Notes: generated from the sequence alone by a model not told the origin. Counted from the first letter of the stretch, positions 37,690 to 48,956 are shown. The stretch is DNA of 64,000 nt from Spirodela intermedia (GCA_902729315.2 LR746267.1:9428924-9492923), one strand, 5' to 3'. Numbers and translations: made by a program.

Positions 37690-38940
37690 GCTGATGCGAA
37701 TGAAGGAAATGTGAAAGAAATTCGAATGACCCTTATATACCGTGTATTTGAATAAAATCCCGGGACAGGACATCGTCTTGACGTTTGATGTCTCCGTTCA
37801 TTGTGTACCCTTTCTATGTTCAGCTTGTGTCGTCGACTGCACAGTTATCTGAGTTGGCAACTATAACACTAACTCCTTCAGAGTATGACAGTCCGGGAAA
37901 AAAATGCATCACGACGTTTCGAAGTTAACTCGAAGCGGACTGAAAAAAATGCATCACGAGGTTTCAGTGTTCCCCAATACTAAACTCTAGTGAACATCGT
38001 CAAACAAATCCAATCCAAAATTCGAAAGTTTCGTGACAATATAGGAAAAGAACCTAACCCACATTATCAACCTATTGTTTAACAGATTATAGCAGAGTGA
38101 TAAGTCGACGCTCTATTGATTTCTACTTGCAATGACAACTTATTACGACAGGAATTTATAATATTTGCTGAAACCGGGAGAGCTAAACCCGATGTCCGTC
38201 TCAAGAGCTGCTTATTTATTTCCATTAAAAGCTGATCCGAATCTTTATAACTATAAAGCGTACAAAGATAATGACGGGTAATCCGCTCTGAAAAGGAAAT
38301 CTTGCTGCGATGAAATGTTTGTCAAAGACAGACTTTGACTCGCTGATCCCAAAGTCAAACCTCAACGAGAAAGGTGAACAATGAGATAAATTTCGTGTAC
38401 CTTGTTTCGTGGGACCCGTTAGGCGACGCCCTGTGTGCCGCGAATCGCGTTAAACTGTCGACTTTCTACAGAAGTGTGGACGAAAAAACTATAACAAAGA
38501 GGGGCTTGGGTGCACCGGAGGTGGTCGGTCATACCTCGGGTGTGGAGACTGTGCGGTCTCTTCTCCTAGATGGGACGTCCATCCCCAACCCTACGACAAA
38601 TTTCCACCTGTAAGCATCCACGTCTGAGACGACGCGTGCCATCTGTCTTCAGATTCGCTTTTACCTACTCCCTTATCCACGGCGGGCATATCCAAGGTGA
38701 CCACCGTGTGAACCTGTCCATTAGTCGACCGCGCAGAAACCACGGGCGGATTTCGGTCTCTTTCAATGTTCCGTCTGTGGAGAAGGAAAACAACCGAACG
38801 ATGAGCTGTTCTCTCCTGATGGCCCGTCGTCCACTGTATTTTCAGAACCCTATATAACATGCCGGACATCATCTTCCCTTTGGGCAGTGCACTACGCACA
38901 TACAAAACGAGAGAGTACGAGAGAGAGAGAGAGAGGAGAA
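37690..38940 (+). repeat. Intergenic part of the A-B cassette, plus-strand copy
   Basis: The 3' flank of the type A gene and the promoter flank of the type B gene match, in inverted orientation, about 49500-50930 and 56390-57850. Landmarks are the AATCTGTTAAAC block, the CTTTATAACTATAAAG block and the CATACCTCGGGTGTGGAGAC block. This copy lacks a few hundred bases present in the minus-strand copies. ORFs inside it (38374, 38570) recur only because the DNA is duplicated. Confidence 0.75.
38851..38857 (+). promoter_or_regulatory. TATA box of the type B gene at 38945
   Basis: TATATAA is preceded by AGAACCC, 94 bases before the ATG. A GA microsatellite (about 38912-38937) lies in the leader. Confidence 0.75.
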
Positions 38941-38944
38941 CACA

Positions 38945-39292
38945 ATGAGGACCCAACTGCCTTCCATTCTTCTTCTTCTCGCCGTTCTTTCGGCCGTTGC
39001 TTTTCAGTCCCACGCCACCAAGGGATACCCAACCCCGGGGTGGAATCGGATAAAGAAGGTGGAAGATTACCACGTCCAGAGCATCGCGCGATTCGCGGTC
39101 GCAGAGCACAACAGGCAGACGGGAGACAAGCTCGAGTACGTCCGGATTTACAGGGGCTACGTCGATGGCCAGTACTACCGGCTCTTCATCCAGGCCACGG
39201 ACCACGTCAAGGCCCGCAAGTACGAGGCCGTCGTCTTCGAGAAGCTCTGGGACAAGGTCAGGGAGCTCGTCTACTTCAGGAGCTCATCTTGA
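38945..39292 (+). CDS. Secreted cystatin-like protein, type B
   Basis: This is an intronless 115-residue protein. The signal peptide MRTQLPSILLLLAVLSAV has a probable cleavage near SHA (residue 24). The mature part has the cystatin helix motif IARFAVAEHN (47-56), the altered first hairpin GYVDG (71-75) in place of QxVxG, and LW (101-102) in the second hairpin. It is identical in protein sequence to the copy at 56019 and differs by one residue (His87 to Gln) from the copy at 49145. AATAAA at 39341 is a candidate poly(A) signal. It is the second gene of the plus-strand A-B cassette. A long antisense ORF (38591-39205) overlaps it and is treated as a composition artefact. Extracellular or vacuolar targeting is inferred from the signal peptide. 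Confidence 0.9.
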   Translation: MRTQLPSILLLLAVLSAVAFQSHATKGYPTPGWNRIKKVEDYHVQSIARFAVAEHNRQTGDKLEYVRIYRGYVDGQYYRLFIQATDHVKARKYEAVVFEKLWDKVRELVYFRSSS

Positions 39293-39409
39293 ACTATGAC
39301 GCGGCGCAGTGTAAAGAAAACCTGATGTAGGTTTTGTTGGAATAAACCCTGAGCACAGGGCTTTGTCCTGATGTGCACGCAGATGGTCCACTTCACTTGT
39401 GCTCTGCTT

Positions 39410-39613
39410 GCTTTATGGAGATCAGAATTATTAGAGCTGGACATAATACACGATGCATATTTCAGTCTGTCCTTCAAGAACGTTTTAATTGCTTTCTCGG
39501 CTAGCGTCTTACTAAGAAGGAGGAATAAGATCAAAATATCTATTTTTATCCATAGAATTTAATTTACTAATTTATACGAATCATAAGAAGTGAAAATAAA
39601 GCCACATTTTAAA
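39410..39613 (+). repeat. 3' flank of the type B gene, inverted at 41163-41380
   Basis: The segment from AGACAGACTGAAATA-type sequence (seen here as its complement) to CCACATTTTAAAGTATA matches the reverse complement of 41163-41380. Both copies end at a TATA(C) junction. Confidence 0.7.
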
Positions 39614-40158
39614 GTATATGATGCGTCGTGTGGGGAATGCAATGGAATATACGGTACTTGGTCCAAGTAGTTTTGATAGCTCACGCCAATTAAATTGTGA
39701 AATACATAAATAAATAACTAAATAAATTGTTGAAAATTATAGCCCATTGCTACACTGGGTGGCCACTACTAGAGGTCTTGATGAGCAATATGTGGACATC
39801 AGAAGGATAGACTTGGTGGGACCAGGGAGGGTAGTGACGAGGAGGAGATGGAACGTACGGAGAGGAAACGACGAAAGACGGCTTCCCTAGTATAAAATAG
39901 GTGATGGTCTCACCAGGACCTAGATCTCTATATGTGAATCACTAAATGGCACAGCGAGCTTGTTCGGCATTTAAAGTAATAATCCTCACATAATACCTGG
40001 GAATTAAATATTAAATAGAGTCCCATAAATTCCCTATTGAGTTTTATAAATTCATGATAGTTAAGTTTAACCGGAGAGTACTACACTTGTATGTGAGTCA
40101 TTTTTGTGTACATTCATGTCCCACAATCATGATATTCTTCTTTGTCATCCATGTCCAA

Positions 40159-40620
40159 CGTTGCTTGCCTTTATATTGTTGTACGGGAGCGACACTCGTA
40201 TTTTGTTAGTAAATTGCATATATTGGGATGAAATATGATCTAATTGAAACTTTAAACTAAGCTTGAATTAGCGTACAAATTTCTCCAGGTAAATACCGGC
40301 GCAGACATGCATTTTTTCAAAGCATATCTCAAATTGTTGTGCAATGTTTAAATTATGACACTTTGATCAACCGAAGTTTCATTACTGATACTATTATACG
40401 AGATTCAAAACTGTGAATGACTCGAGACGAGATCGAATGTGGGAAGCCTCCAAATGCACCCGTTTTGCCTAACACAGGGGACGGGATCTTACTAGCCACT
40501 GCTCTACTGATCCCAGCGCCGCCATCCTGTTTTTAGTTCATCCTTCTCACGATTGGCTACTCTATGTTCAGCTTATGGAAGAAGACCAGTGACTAGATGA
40601 ACTGCAGGCTTTCTGGTCCC
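40159..40620 (+). repeat. Dispersed repeat R, copy 1
   Basis: The block starts CGTTGCTTGCCTTTA and ends GCTTTCTGGTCCCA. It recurs at 47496-48075 and 51839-52352, all in the same orientation. Internal landmarks include GGTTTCATTACTGATACTAT-like sequence and AACACAGGGGACGGGATCTT. It has no coding similarity. Confidence 0.75.
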
Positions 40621-40765
40621 AGTATTTTCTCTAAGGACAGACGGAAATAAGTAGAACACAAGTGAAGTGGACCGTCTGCGTACACATCAGGACGAAGCCC
40701 TGTGCTCAGGGTTTATTCCAACAAAACCTACATCAGGTTTTCTTTACACTGCGCCGCGTCATAGT

Positions 40766-41110
40766 TCAAGATGAGCTCCTGAAGTAGACGAGCTCCCTGA
40801 CCTTGTCCCAGAGCTTCTCGAAGACGACGGCCTCGTACTTGCGGGTCTTGACGTGGTCCGTGGCCTGGATGAAGAGCCGGTAGTACTGGCCATCGACGTA
40901 GCCCCTGTAAATCCGGACGTACTCGAGCTTGTCTCCCGTCTGCCTGTTGTGCTCTGCGACCGCGAATCGCGCGATGCTCTGGACGTGGTAATCTTCCATC
41001 TTCTTTATCCGATTCCACCCCGGGGTTGGGTATCCCTTGGTGGCGTGGGACTGAAAAGCAACGGCCGAAAGAACGGCGAGAAGAAGAATGGAAGGCAGTT
41101 GGGTCCTCAT
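40766..41110 (-). CDS. Secreted cystatin-like protein, type B variant with a rearranged promoter
   Basis: The 114-residue frame begins at the ATG at 41110, as in its paralogs; an upstream in-frame ATG at 41191 lies in rearranged DNA and is unlikely. Compared with the other type B proteins, one Leu is missing from the signal peptide. Val-to-Met (KMEDYH) and Ala-to-Thr (VKTRKY) changes also occur. IARFAVAEHN, GYVDG and LW are kept. The paralogs' TATA region is absent: upstream of the CT microsatellite leader (about 41119-41146), the sequence from 41163 on is instead the inverted 3' flank of the gene at 38945. The open frame is intact, but expression is doubtful unless the new upstream sequence works as a promoter. 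Confidence 0.75.
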   Translation of the reverse strand: MRTQLPSILLLAVLSAVAFQSHATKGYPTPGWNRIKKMEDYHVQSIARFAVAEHNRQTGDKLEYVRIYRGYVDGQYYRLFIQATDHVKTRKYEAVVFEKLWDKVRELVYFRSSS

Positions 41111-41119
41111 TGTGTTCTG

Positions 41120-41150
<31 letters not shown>

Positions 41151-41394
41151 TCTCTCGTTTTGTATACTTTAAAATGTGGCGTTATTTTCACTTCTTAACA
41201 TTTGTATAAACTGGTAGATGAAATTCTACGGATAAAAATGGATAATTTGATCTCATTTCTCCTTGTTACTAAGACGCTAGCCGAAAGCAATTCATACGTT
41301 CTCGAACGACAGACTGAAATAAGCATCGTGTATTATCTCAAGCTCTAATAATTCTGATCTCCATAAAGCAAGTCTAACACAAAACCTCAGTGGA

Positions 41395-41765
41395 CCACAT
41401 AACAGGGAATTTGTGGGTCCAAATTAGGACAGTCCAGGAGCTACTCCATTGGGGGATCAATGAAAGGAGTTGGGAGGGAGGACTAGTAGAATTTCGGAAC
41501 AAACACAGATAGTGAATAACTCGAACAACAATCTTGAATCAATAACTCGGAATACAAGGGGGGAATTTCATAGAATATCTGGGTAAAGACCTTGAGCATT
41601 CCCTCCCTCCCTCCCTAAACTTGGGCTTTTCGAAGAGACTCCCTGATGAGATAATAGAGGTTGGTGTTTGCTTCACGATTCTTTACTAGCGATTTTTTCC
41701 TCCTCCTAGAAGAAGCCTACAATGTGCATTGAATTTCACATCCACATTTGCAAAGTGTTAAAGAC
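41395..41765 (+). repeat. Dispersed repeat S, copy 1
   Basis: This matches 53366-53765 in the same orientation, from ATAACAGGGAATTTGTGGGT through AAAGACCTTGAGCA and a CCCT run to the AGAAGCCTACA block. No coding similarity. Confidence 0.7.
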
Positions 41766-41822
41766 AATATCTACCTTTGGCGTTATTTTTACTAGTGACA
41801 GGAACTTATGACATTAAGACCT

Positions 41823-42716
41823 TCGGGATTGAATTGACTCACTTGAGATAAGGAATATTTATTTTCCAAAAGAAAAGTATGTCCTTGACACTTTTAAAGA
41901 GATTCAAAAACTAGATAGTAAACCCATAAGTACCTCCATAGATCTAAATCACAAACACAAAAATACAGAAGAAACTAGCCCATAAAATAAATTGATGTAT
42001 CAGCATCTTATGGGAAAGGTGATTCACCTTTCTTCACACTAGACCAGTCATTTTATACTCAAGAAGAGTTCTTGATCAATTAATGCATGACTCAAGGAAA
42101 GTTTCATTTTTAGCAATGGATAGAATTATACAATACTTAAAGAGAACTCTCAATAAAAAAGATTTCATTTAAGAAAAGAAATATCAATATACATGTTAAA
42201 ATGTATACTGATGATGATTATAAAAACTTATTATTAACCAATGATCAACCTCAAGCTACTAGACACTTATTAGAGGCAACTTCATCACATAGAGGAATAA
42301 GATGCAAAAAGTGGTACTCAAATCTAAGGCAAAATGAGAATTTTGAACCATACGACATAACATATCTGATGTCTTGTGGATGAGCCATAATAGACAACTT
42401 AGTATAATATGATTCGATCAAGAGTATTGAGATTAATCGAACATTGAACAAGAAACTTGATAGTGACATCATTTAGACGTCATGTGTCCACTTATGAGTA
42501 GCTCTCAAATATACTCACCAGAAGATTAAGCGGATTAACCTTCTATAGGTTTACATATAGGCTAGGATTGAAAGACATCCACTCACCAACTTGAGGGAGA
42601 ATGTCGGAAAGCGAGATATTACAATCATACCAAGGTCTTATTGCTAATCGTATATATACTACTTTCTCTTGTATTTTTATCTTTTTTTTGTGGTGTATCG
42701 GATCCAATTCAACAAA
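41823..42716 (+). mobile_element. Ty1/copia 3' remnant (RT end, RNase H, PPT, LTR start)
   Basis: With several frameshifts the plus strand reads late copia reverse transcriptase (GIELTHLR, then KYVLDTFKEIQKLDSKPIST). RNase H similarity starts at MYTDDDYKNLL near 42201. A polypurine tract TTGAGGGAGAA (42591-42601) is followed by TGTCGGAAAG at 42602, a typical LTR start. Everything 5' of late reverse transcriptase is missing. The LTR end near 42716 (CAACA) is uncertain. Confidence 0.75.
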
Positions 42717-43058
42717 AGTGAAGCCTGATTAACCAGTTCCGATCCACAGAGTCAGGTCCAGTATAAATGCATGCATGCGTTTTCTCATTCAACAATAAAT
42801 TTAATTTCATCTTTCACCTTTTCTCTTCTATCTGGCGACCAGCAATCATGGCGGCTTCGACGGAAAATGTTAAATAACAAGGTCCAAGAAGGTAAGGAAA
42901 CAAATGAAAAAGGGAAGAAAACATCACCGCTTATCTCACCGGAGCTCCTAGCTGCCTCGACCACAACAACAAGGTACTCCGAAGTCAACGAACCTATAAT
43001 CTCCCCGGAAACTTAAACGAATCTGAAGGGTTCGCCTTCTGCAAAATTATATCAGAAG

Positions 43059-43094
<36 letters not shown>

Positions 43095-44075
43095 AAACGT
43101 TATCCGGGATTCCAGTTCTAAATCTTCTCAAACGTTTCCGTCTGCCCTTTTCTCCAAGACGAGGCGGAGCTCCACTCAGCGTCAACGAGTACGATGCGGG
43201 AAAGAGGGACCACAGTGTCCCCAAACTTATATCGCCTCGAGTGTTCTCCTCAGGGGGATAGAGAATTCGAGAGTCGGAGGGACAAGCGAGAGGCCCAAAA
43301 GAAGAGATCACACTACCCTCGTCTCCGCACCTAAACTACGAAACGGCGTTCATGACGTTTCAAGAATCTTGATCGCCGTCGGACAGACTTATAGTTTGAG
43401 GACAGAAATAGGGTTCTTTGATATAGAAGATGAATGGGAAGAGGGGCATATAAGGTGGAATATTCGTGTTGAGGGGAACCTGGGGGATTCCCATTTGCCA
43501 GGTAACTCAACTGGAGGAGGACTCAGACACGTATTGGGAATCACACCGCCCGAATGAACCGATGCGATAGTTGCAATTAGGAGAACCACATTTCCGGGAG
43601 GTGAACAAGGAGGGGAATTCTTTTTTATGATTCCAGAACCCCTCATTGTTCTATCCGGATAATCCGAGCGCGTCCGCAGTAAGGTTAAATGGATGGGGTT
43701 AACCAAGAGAACGGTTCCATCTCGGGTCAATTGAGAACGTCTAAATCTAATCCAATGGACATTCAAAAATTCCCACTCCATCCCAATTGTTAAATTTCGA
43801 GGAACTCCTGTCGCAGTCCGATTGTTCTATCCATAGATGTAGGTCGATAATGTAAGGAGATCGCTTGGAATCCTCCCCTTCCCAGCCGGCGCCCCGATCA
43901 GACAGAAAACTAGGTTCTGCAGAAGAAGAAAGGAGAAGCGCAACTGCTTCAGCAGTATTCTTGGGGTACCCTAGACGGAGACATCAACAGAACAAAATTC
44001 ACTATACCTTCCCTCTCCTGGATCACCCGGGGCATCTTTATTTCTATTGGCTCCCTTATTCCAAGGTTTTAGGCT
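42717..44075. other. Intergenic stretch, no gene recognised
   Basis: The only open frames over 100 codons (minus, 42994-43311 and 43389-43781) resemble no family that I know and have no visible promoter. A GA microsatellite lies at about 43061-43092. Part of this is the 3' flank of the minus-strand phytocystatin. Confidence 0.45.
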
Positions 44076-44420
44076 TCAAGCCTTGAACGTGAAGGAAGTG
44101 AGCTGCCTGTAGCCGGTCCAGACTTGCTCGTACACTAAAGTCTCGTACTGGTGCACTGCCTCGCCCTCCTTGGCTTCGACGACGAGCCTGAAGTTGATCC
44201 CCGCGACGACCTGTTTCTCCCCGCTAATGACGCGGATGAATACCAGCTGTACTCCCGATTGCTTGTTGTTCTCCGACACGGCGAACTCACCGATCTCCTG
44301 GATGTGGGGGTCATTGACGACCTCTATCGGGTAAAACCTGCCGGGGATGGTCGATTGACTTCCAACGCTGCCGAAGAGGAACAAGAAAAAGAGGAGAGGA
44401 CGATGGTTGATGTTCGTCAT
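44076..44420 (-). CDS. Canonical secreted phytocystatin (cysteine proteinase inhibitor)
   Basis: The gene is intronless, with 114 residues from the ATG at 44420 (MTNINHRPLLFFLFLFGS), which gives a clean signal peptide. An in-frame ATG at 44513 would add 31 residues ahead of it and is less likely. The mature protein has the N-terminal Gly region (PGRFYPIE), the helix motif EFAVSENN (45-52), an intact first-hairpin QVVAG (70-74) and Trp101 of the second hairpin. It resembles the CYS5-like plant cystatins, which inhibit papain-family proteases in the secretory pathway or apoplast. It lies within the cystatin-like array but is clearly older in sequence. It is probably the closest thing here to the ancestral form, which is inference. 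Confidence 0.88.
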   Translation of the reverse strand: MTNINHRPLLFFLFLFGSVGSQSTIPGRFYPIEVVNDPHIQEIGEFAVSENNKQSGVQLVFIRVISGEKQVVAGINFRLVVEAKEGEAVHQYETLVYEQVWTGYRQLTSFTFKA

Positions 44421-45419
44421 GGTTCTGATGGTAGCGATGCCGGAGGAGAAGATGGGGATCTTGAAAAGGGAAATATGGAGTCTTTGAAGAATGATCGGCG
44501 TTTCCGTTCGCAACGAAGTATTAAATCCGTCAGCAAATTGAAATCACCATGGAAGCAATAGTGGTTCATGCATTATGAGAACAGTAGAAATTGTAATCTT
44601 CACTACACCAACCCAATAGGTGAACTGCTGGGAAAAAGGGCCTGAATATAATGGCCTGGTATTACAGCGGAAGGAGCGCTTGATAACAATATCCACAGAG
44701 CAATAAAAGATATTAAGGAGTGTTAGAGTTCTGATAATTGATATCAGTGAATCTTGACACGGTTTTACGCCGTTCTTCCCCTCTGTCCTCCATGATAATC
44801 TTAGTTTCCGATGTCATCTCCTTTAAATGTTAGTTTACGTCAAGGATTATGAGAAAAAGAGAAGAATGACACCACGAATTAATAAAGCTTTTCACAGCCA
44901 ACCAAATAAGGAGATTGTTCACTATTAATAAGGAAAAAGAGACAATAAATGGAGGAGAGTAATTCACGACCAAAAACCATAAATGGGGGAGAGCCGGATC
45001 CTCAATGTCAGCCACCGGAGACGGGGTTTTCCCCATATTTCTCTCGCTCTCTTTCTCTCTCCCTGTGCCCCCTCTTAATATCCCTTTTAAAAATTTATCG
45101 GGATTACTTATGAACTCGTAACCATTGGTGGGGCGGGCCTCGCCTTGAAAGCGAAGGTAACGAAGTTCCCACTCTCCCCATTGGTGGGCGGGCCTCGCCT
45201 TGAAAGGCTACATTCCGATTCTGATAGTAGAAAAGTGCGGCCCCTTAAACTAAATTTAAGGAAGAGAAGAGAAATCCAGAAGGACCTCTCCCAATCGGTT
45301 GACCAAGTCAACTTTAGATGAACATATGCCGAGTATATGACCTACGTAAACAATAAGAAACTGCCCCGCGCCGAGTGTTTATTGAAATATACCATATGCC
45401 AGATCTATTTGTCATCCTT
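44421..45419. other. Intergenic stretch, no gene recognised
   Basis: This includes the upstream region of the phytocystatin on minus. A short GC-rich segment (ATTGGTGGG..CGGGCCTCGCCTTGAAA) occurs twice, at about 45123 and 45179. No open frame is convincing. Confidence 0.5.
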
Positions 45420-45752
45420 CACAGTGCTAGATGATCTCCTAAAGTAGAGGAGCTCCCTACCTATGTTCCAGAGCTTGTCCCTCATAAGGCCTTAAAGACT
45501 TAATGGGCCTTGATGTGGCCGTGGCTTGAATGAAGAGCCTGTAGAACAGCCCGTCGACGTAGCCTCTGTAAATCCGGACATACTCGAGGTCCTCCTTGTG
45601 CTCTGACGCAGCGAAGCGAGCCATGCCCTGGACATGGCACTCGTTCAACTTAATCCAACTCCATTCACCCGTCCGCGGGGAATACGGCGCATCCTTCTGG
45701 GCTTGAGACTGAAGGGTTACGGCCGAATAAGGGAAGGCAACTGGGTCCTCAT
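45420..45752 (-). pseudogene. Cystatin-like pseudogene
   Basis: The minus strand starts correctly with MRTQLPS at 45752. A deletion in the signal-peptide coding region then shifts the frame and leads to an early stop. The mature region continues in another frame with SPRTGEWSWIKLNE, a helix motif ARFAASEH lacking the usual Asn-Lys-Gln-Thr-Gly that follows, and YRGYVDG. A second frameshift follows around FIQATA. The C-terminal YFRRSS is visible but its stop codon is mutated. It most resembles type A. It is not a functional gene. Confidence 0.85.
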
Positions 45753-45862
45753 GATTTTCTCTCTCTCTCCCTCCCCCATATTTTATGTTGTCAACTCGGG
45801 TTCTTCGCCTCCCGTGGGGTGGACAGCCCACGCACAACACTGAGGACTCGATTCTTCTCTAC

Positions 45863-47440
45863 TCTCTCTCTCTCTCGGCATAGCCAACCAACGTCCCACA
45901 CAGAGCTATCCAGATTCATGAGTATTGGTGGTGCCAATGAGGGTAGTCAAAACTGATAGACATGGTGCGATTCACACAAGAAAAATCAATTCCCACGCTG
46001 ATTATGAGCCAAGTTAGTCCAAGTAATTAAAAATTCATGCATCACAATTGGATTTTGTTTTATAGTGCCATCTCAAAATATGATTAAACAGAACTAGGAA
46101 TTGATGCAATATTTTTTCGTCAGTAGATGCGTTGGAATTTTTATTCTAAGAACCAGTGCAGGCTTGCTCCCATTGAAAGCATATCTTGAACTTTCTACTC
46201 TTAGCCTCTCGAATCTGTGCCAGCACCTGCCAAAATCGACATCCTCTTACTCATCACTCGCATTTATGGCCCCAGGATCGATGGCAAGATTTAGTTGACC
46301 CGTGTGACGATTGTTCGCCCTTTTTGACTCTATTCTCTTCTACTCTCTCTCTCTCTGTCTATCCAACCAGCGTCCTTCACAGAGGTATTCAAATTCATGA
46401 GTATTGGTGGTGACAATAAAATTAGTCAAAATTGATAGGTACGTTTGCGATTCGTACCAAGAAAATGAGAGCAATCCAAGTAATTCACAAGTCATGCATC
46501 ACAATCAGATTTTGTTTTATGGTGCCATTTCCAATTATGACTAAACATAACTAGGAATTATTGCAATATCATTTCGGTAGCAAATGCGTTGGAATTTTTA
46601 TTCTAAATACTTGTGCAGGATTGCTCTCATTGAAAGCGTATCTTGAATTTTCTACTCTTTGCCTCTTGACTCTGTTCAAACACGTGTCATAGTCGACAGC
46701 CTCTTACTCATCAATCGCATTTATTGCCCCAAGGTCTATGACTAGGATTTAGTCGACCAGTGTGACGATTTGCTACCCTCCTCGTCCCTATTATTCTGTA
46801 CTCTCTCTATGTCACCCTATCCAACCAACGCCCCGCACAGAATTATCCAAATTCAGGAGTATTGGTGGTGCCAATAATGGTAGCCAAAATTGAAAGATAT
46901 GGGGCGATTCGCATCTAGAAAAATCAATCCCCAAGCTGATTTTGAACGAAGTGAGTCCAAGTGATCCAAGGATTATGCCAATGGTTAAATCACTTGTTGT
47001 GACTAAACATAACTGGGATTTATGCAATTATTTTTCGTTAGTAAACGTATTGGAAGTTTTATTCTCAATACTAATGCAGGTTGGCTTCCTATGAAAGCAT
47101 ATCTTGAACTTTCTACTCTTTGCGTCTTGACTCTGTTCCTCTTCTGTCATAGTCGACAGCCTCTTACTCAGCACTCGCACTATGGCGCCAGGATCGATGG
47201 CCACGATTTAGTGGACTCGTGTGATGATTTGCTACTCTTTTTCACTCTATTCTTCTCAACTCTCTCTCGGCCTATCCAACGAACGTCCCGCAGAGAAGTA
47301 TCTAAATTCATGGTATTCGTGGTGCCATTAAGTGTAGTCAAACTTGATAGATATTGTCAGATTCTCTCCAAGAAAAAATAATTCTCTCTCTGATTTTGAG
47401 TAAAGTTCAGGTAATTCACGAATCATGCATTACAATCAGC
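45863..47440 (+). repeat. Tandem repeat, about 460-480 bp unit, roughly 3.4 copies
   Basis: A unit starting with a CTCTCTCT run and then TATCCAACCA(A/G)CGTCC occurs at 45863, 46343, 46801 and 47261. Each unit has GAGTATTGGTGGTG, a GTTTTATGGTGCC-like block and GCGTTGGAATTTTTATTCTA. The units have diverged and carry no convincing coding sequence. Confidence 0.8.
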
Positions 47441-47495
47441 TTGTACCTGGACTTGACTGTAAAAAATCTCTTTCCGTGTGAACAACCCCTATTCG

Positions 47496-48075
47496 CGTTG
47501 CTTGCCTTTACATTGTTGTACGGGAGTGACACTCGTATTCGCGTTGCTTGCCTTTACATTGTTGTACGGGAGTGACACTCGTATTTTGTTAGCAAATTGC
47601 ACATATTGGGATGAAATATGATCTAATTGAAACTTTAAACTAAGCTTGAATTAGCGTACAAATTTCTCCAGGTAAATACCGGCGCAGACATGCATTTTTT
47701 CAAAGAATATCTCAAATTGTTGTGTCATGTTTAAATTATGACACTTTGATCAACCGAAGTTTCATTACTGATACTATTATACGAGATTCAAAACTGTGAA
47801 TAAGTCTCGAGACGAGATCGAATGTGGGAAGCCTCCAAATGCACCCGTTTTGCCTAACACAGGGGACGGGATCTTACTAGCCACTGCTCTACTGATCCCA
47901 GCGCCGCCAACCTGTTTTTAGTTCATCCTTCTCACGATTGGCTACCCTATGTTCAGCTTATGGAAGACGACCAGTGACTAGATGAACTGCAGGCTTTCTG
48001 GTCCCACGAGGTAGGCCTCACCAAGTTTTACGGTGAGCTAATCATTGATGGTAGATGTGCTTGGCCTCCCTGCAG
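47496..48075 (+). repeat. Dispersed repeat R, copy 2
   Basis: This matches 40159-40620 and 51839-52352. Its left end contains a 45-bp local duplication (CGCGTTGCTTGCC.. at 47495 and again at 47540). Confidence 0.75.
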
Positions 48076-48349
48076 GCTTCCTGCCATGAAATGTTCGTCA
48101 AAGTAGAACTTCAACTTACTGTTCCCAAAGTCAAACCTCAACGAGAAAGCTGAAAAATGAGAAAATTTTCGTGTACCCTGTTTCGAGGGACCGGTTAGGT
48201 GAAGGCGTGTGTGCCGCGAATCGCCTCAAACTATTGACTTTTGACAGATGGGTCTGGTAAATAATGTGAGTAAGAGGAGCCCCACGGGATAAATAGGCTG
48301 TGCTGCTGCTCCTTTGCCAAAAACCTGAGCCAATTTAAAGATCTTAATC

Positions 48350-48956
48350 AAAGTAGAAATAAATGGAGCATTCGTTTGCCACTCTCCTATAATCTGTTAA
48401 ACGGTAGACTGACAATATGGGTTGGGTTCTTTTCCTTTATTATCACTAAACTTTCGATTTTTTTATGGGATTCTTATGACGATGGTTAGTAGATTTTAGT
48501 ATTTGGGAACACTGAACCATCTTAGAGTTTATTCTCTGTTCAAGAGGTTGGATTTGTGGAGGTACGCCTCTTGGATCATCTCAATGCCGTACATGGGGAC
48601 GAGGGTCTACTCGGTCCCAGGGGGTGGTGACATTACCGTTCGTTTCTGGGTGTCCCCTATCGTTTATAGAAGAAATTACTTCTTCGTCTTAAATCGGCCC
48701 TTCAGTCCGCGTCGAGTTAACTTCCAAACCTCGCGATGCATTTTCTTTTCGGACTGTCAGATGCTGAAGGAGTTAGTTTTATAGTTCCGAACTCAGATAA
48801 CTGTACTCTCGACGACACAAGCTGAACATAAAAGGGTACACAATGAACGTACACATCAACCATCAAGACGATGTCCTGTCCCGGGTTTTTATTCAAATAC
48901 ACTGTATATGGGGGTTATTCGACTTTCTTTCACATTTCCTTCATTCGCATCAGCAT
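48350..48956 (-). repeat. 3' flank of a type A gene, truncated cassette copy
   Basis: This matches the 3' flanks at 50340-50945 and 57250-57865, from the AATCTGTTAAAC block to CCCGGGTTTTTATTCAAATA. It belongs to the truncated type A remnant at 48957-49013. The 93-codon ORF at 48503 recurs at 57410 because of this duplication and has no known domain. Confidence 0.75.

Noticed and set aside
38591-39205. A 204-codon ORF antisense to the type B gene, repeated at 49232-49846 and partly at 40853 and 56106
   Set aside because: It lies opposite a well-supported cystatin-like gene. It is open because of the GC-rich codon usage of the sense gene, and recurs only because the DNA is duplicated.
38887-39330. 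A 147-codon Arg/Gly-rich ORF overlapping the type B gene in another frame, repeated at 49107 and 55981
   Set aside because: It is a frame-shifted reading of the cystatin-like gene, beginning in the GA microsatellite leader.
43389-43781. A 130-codon minus-strand ORF between the copia remnant and the phytocystatin
   Set aside because: It has no recognised domain, signal peptide or promoter, and its composition looks like random translation.
48503-48784. A 93-codon ORF seen again at 57410-57691
   Set aside because: Both copies are in the duplicated 3' flank of type A genes. The third copy (about 50480-50770) is broken, and there is no domain or promoter.
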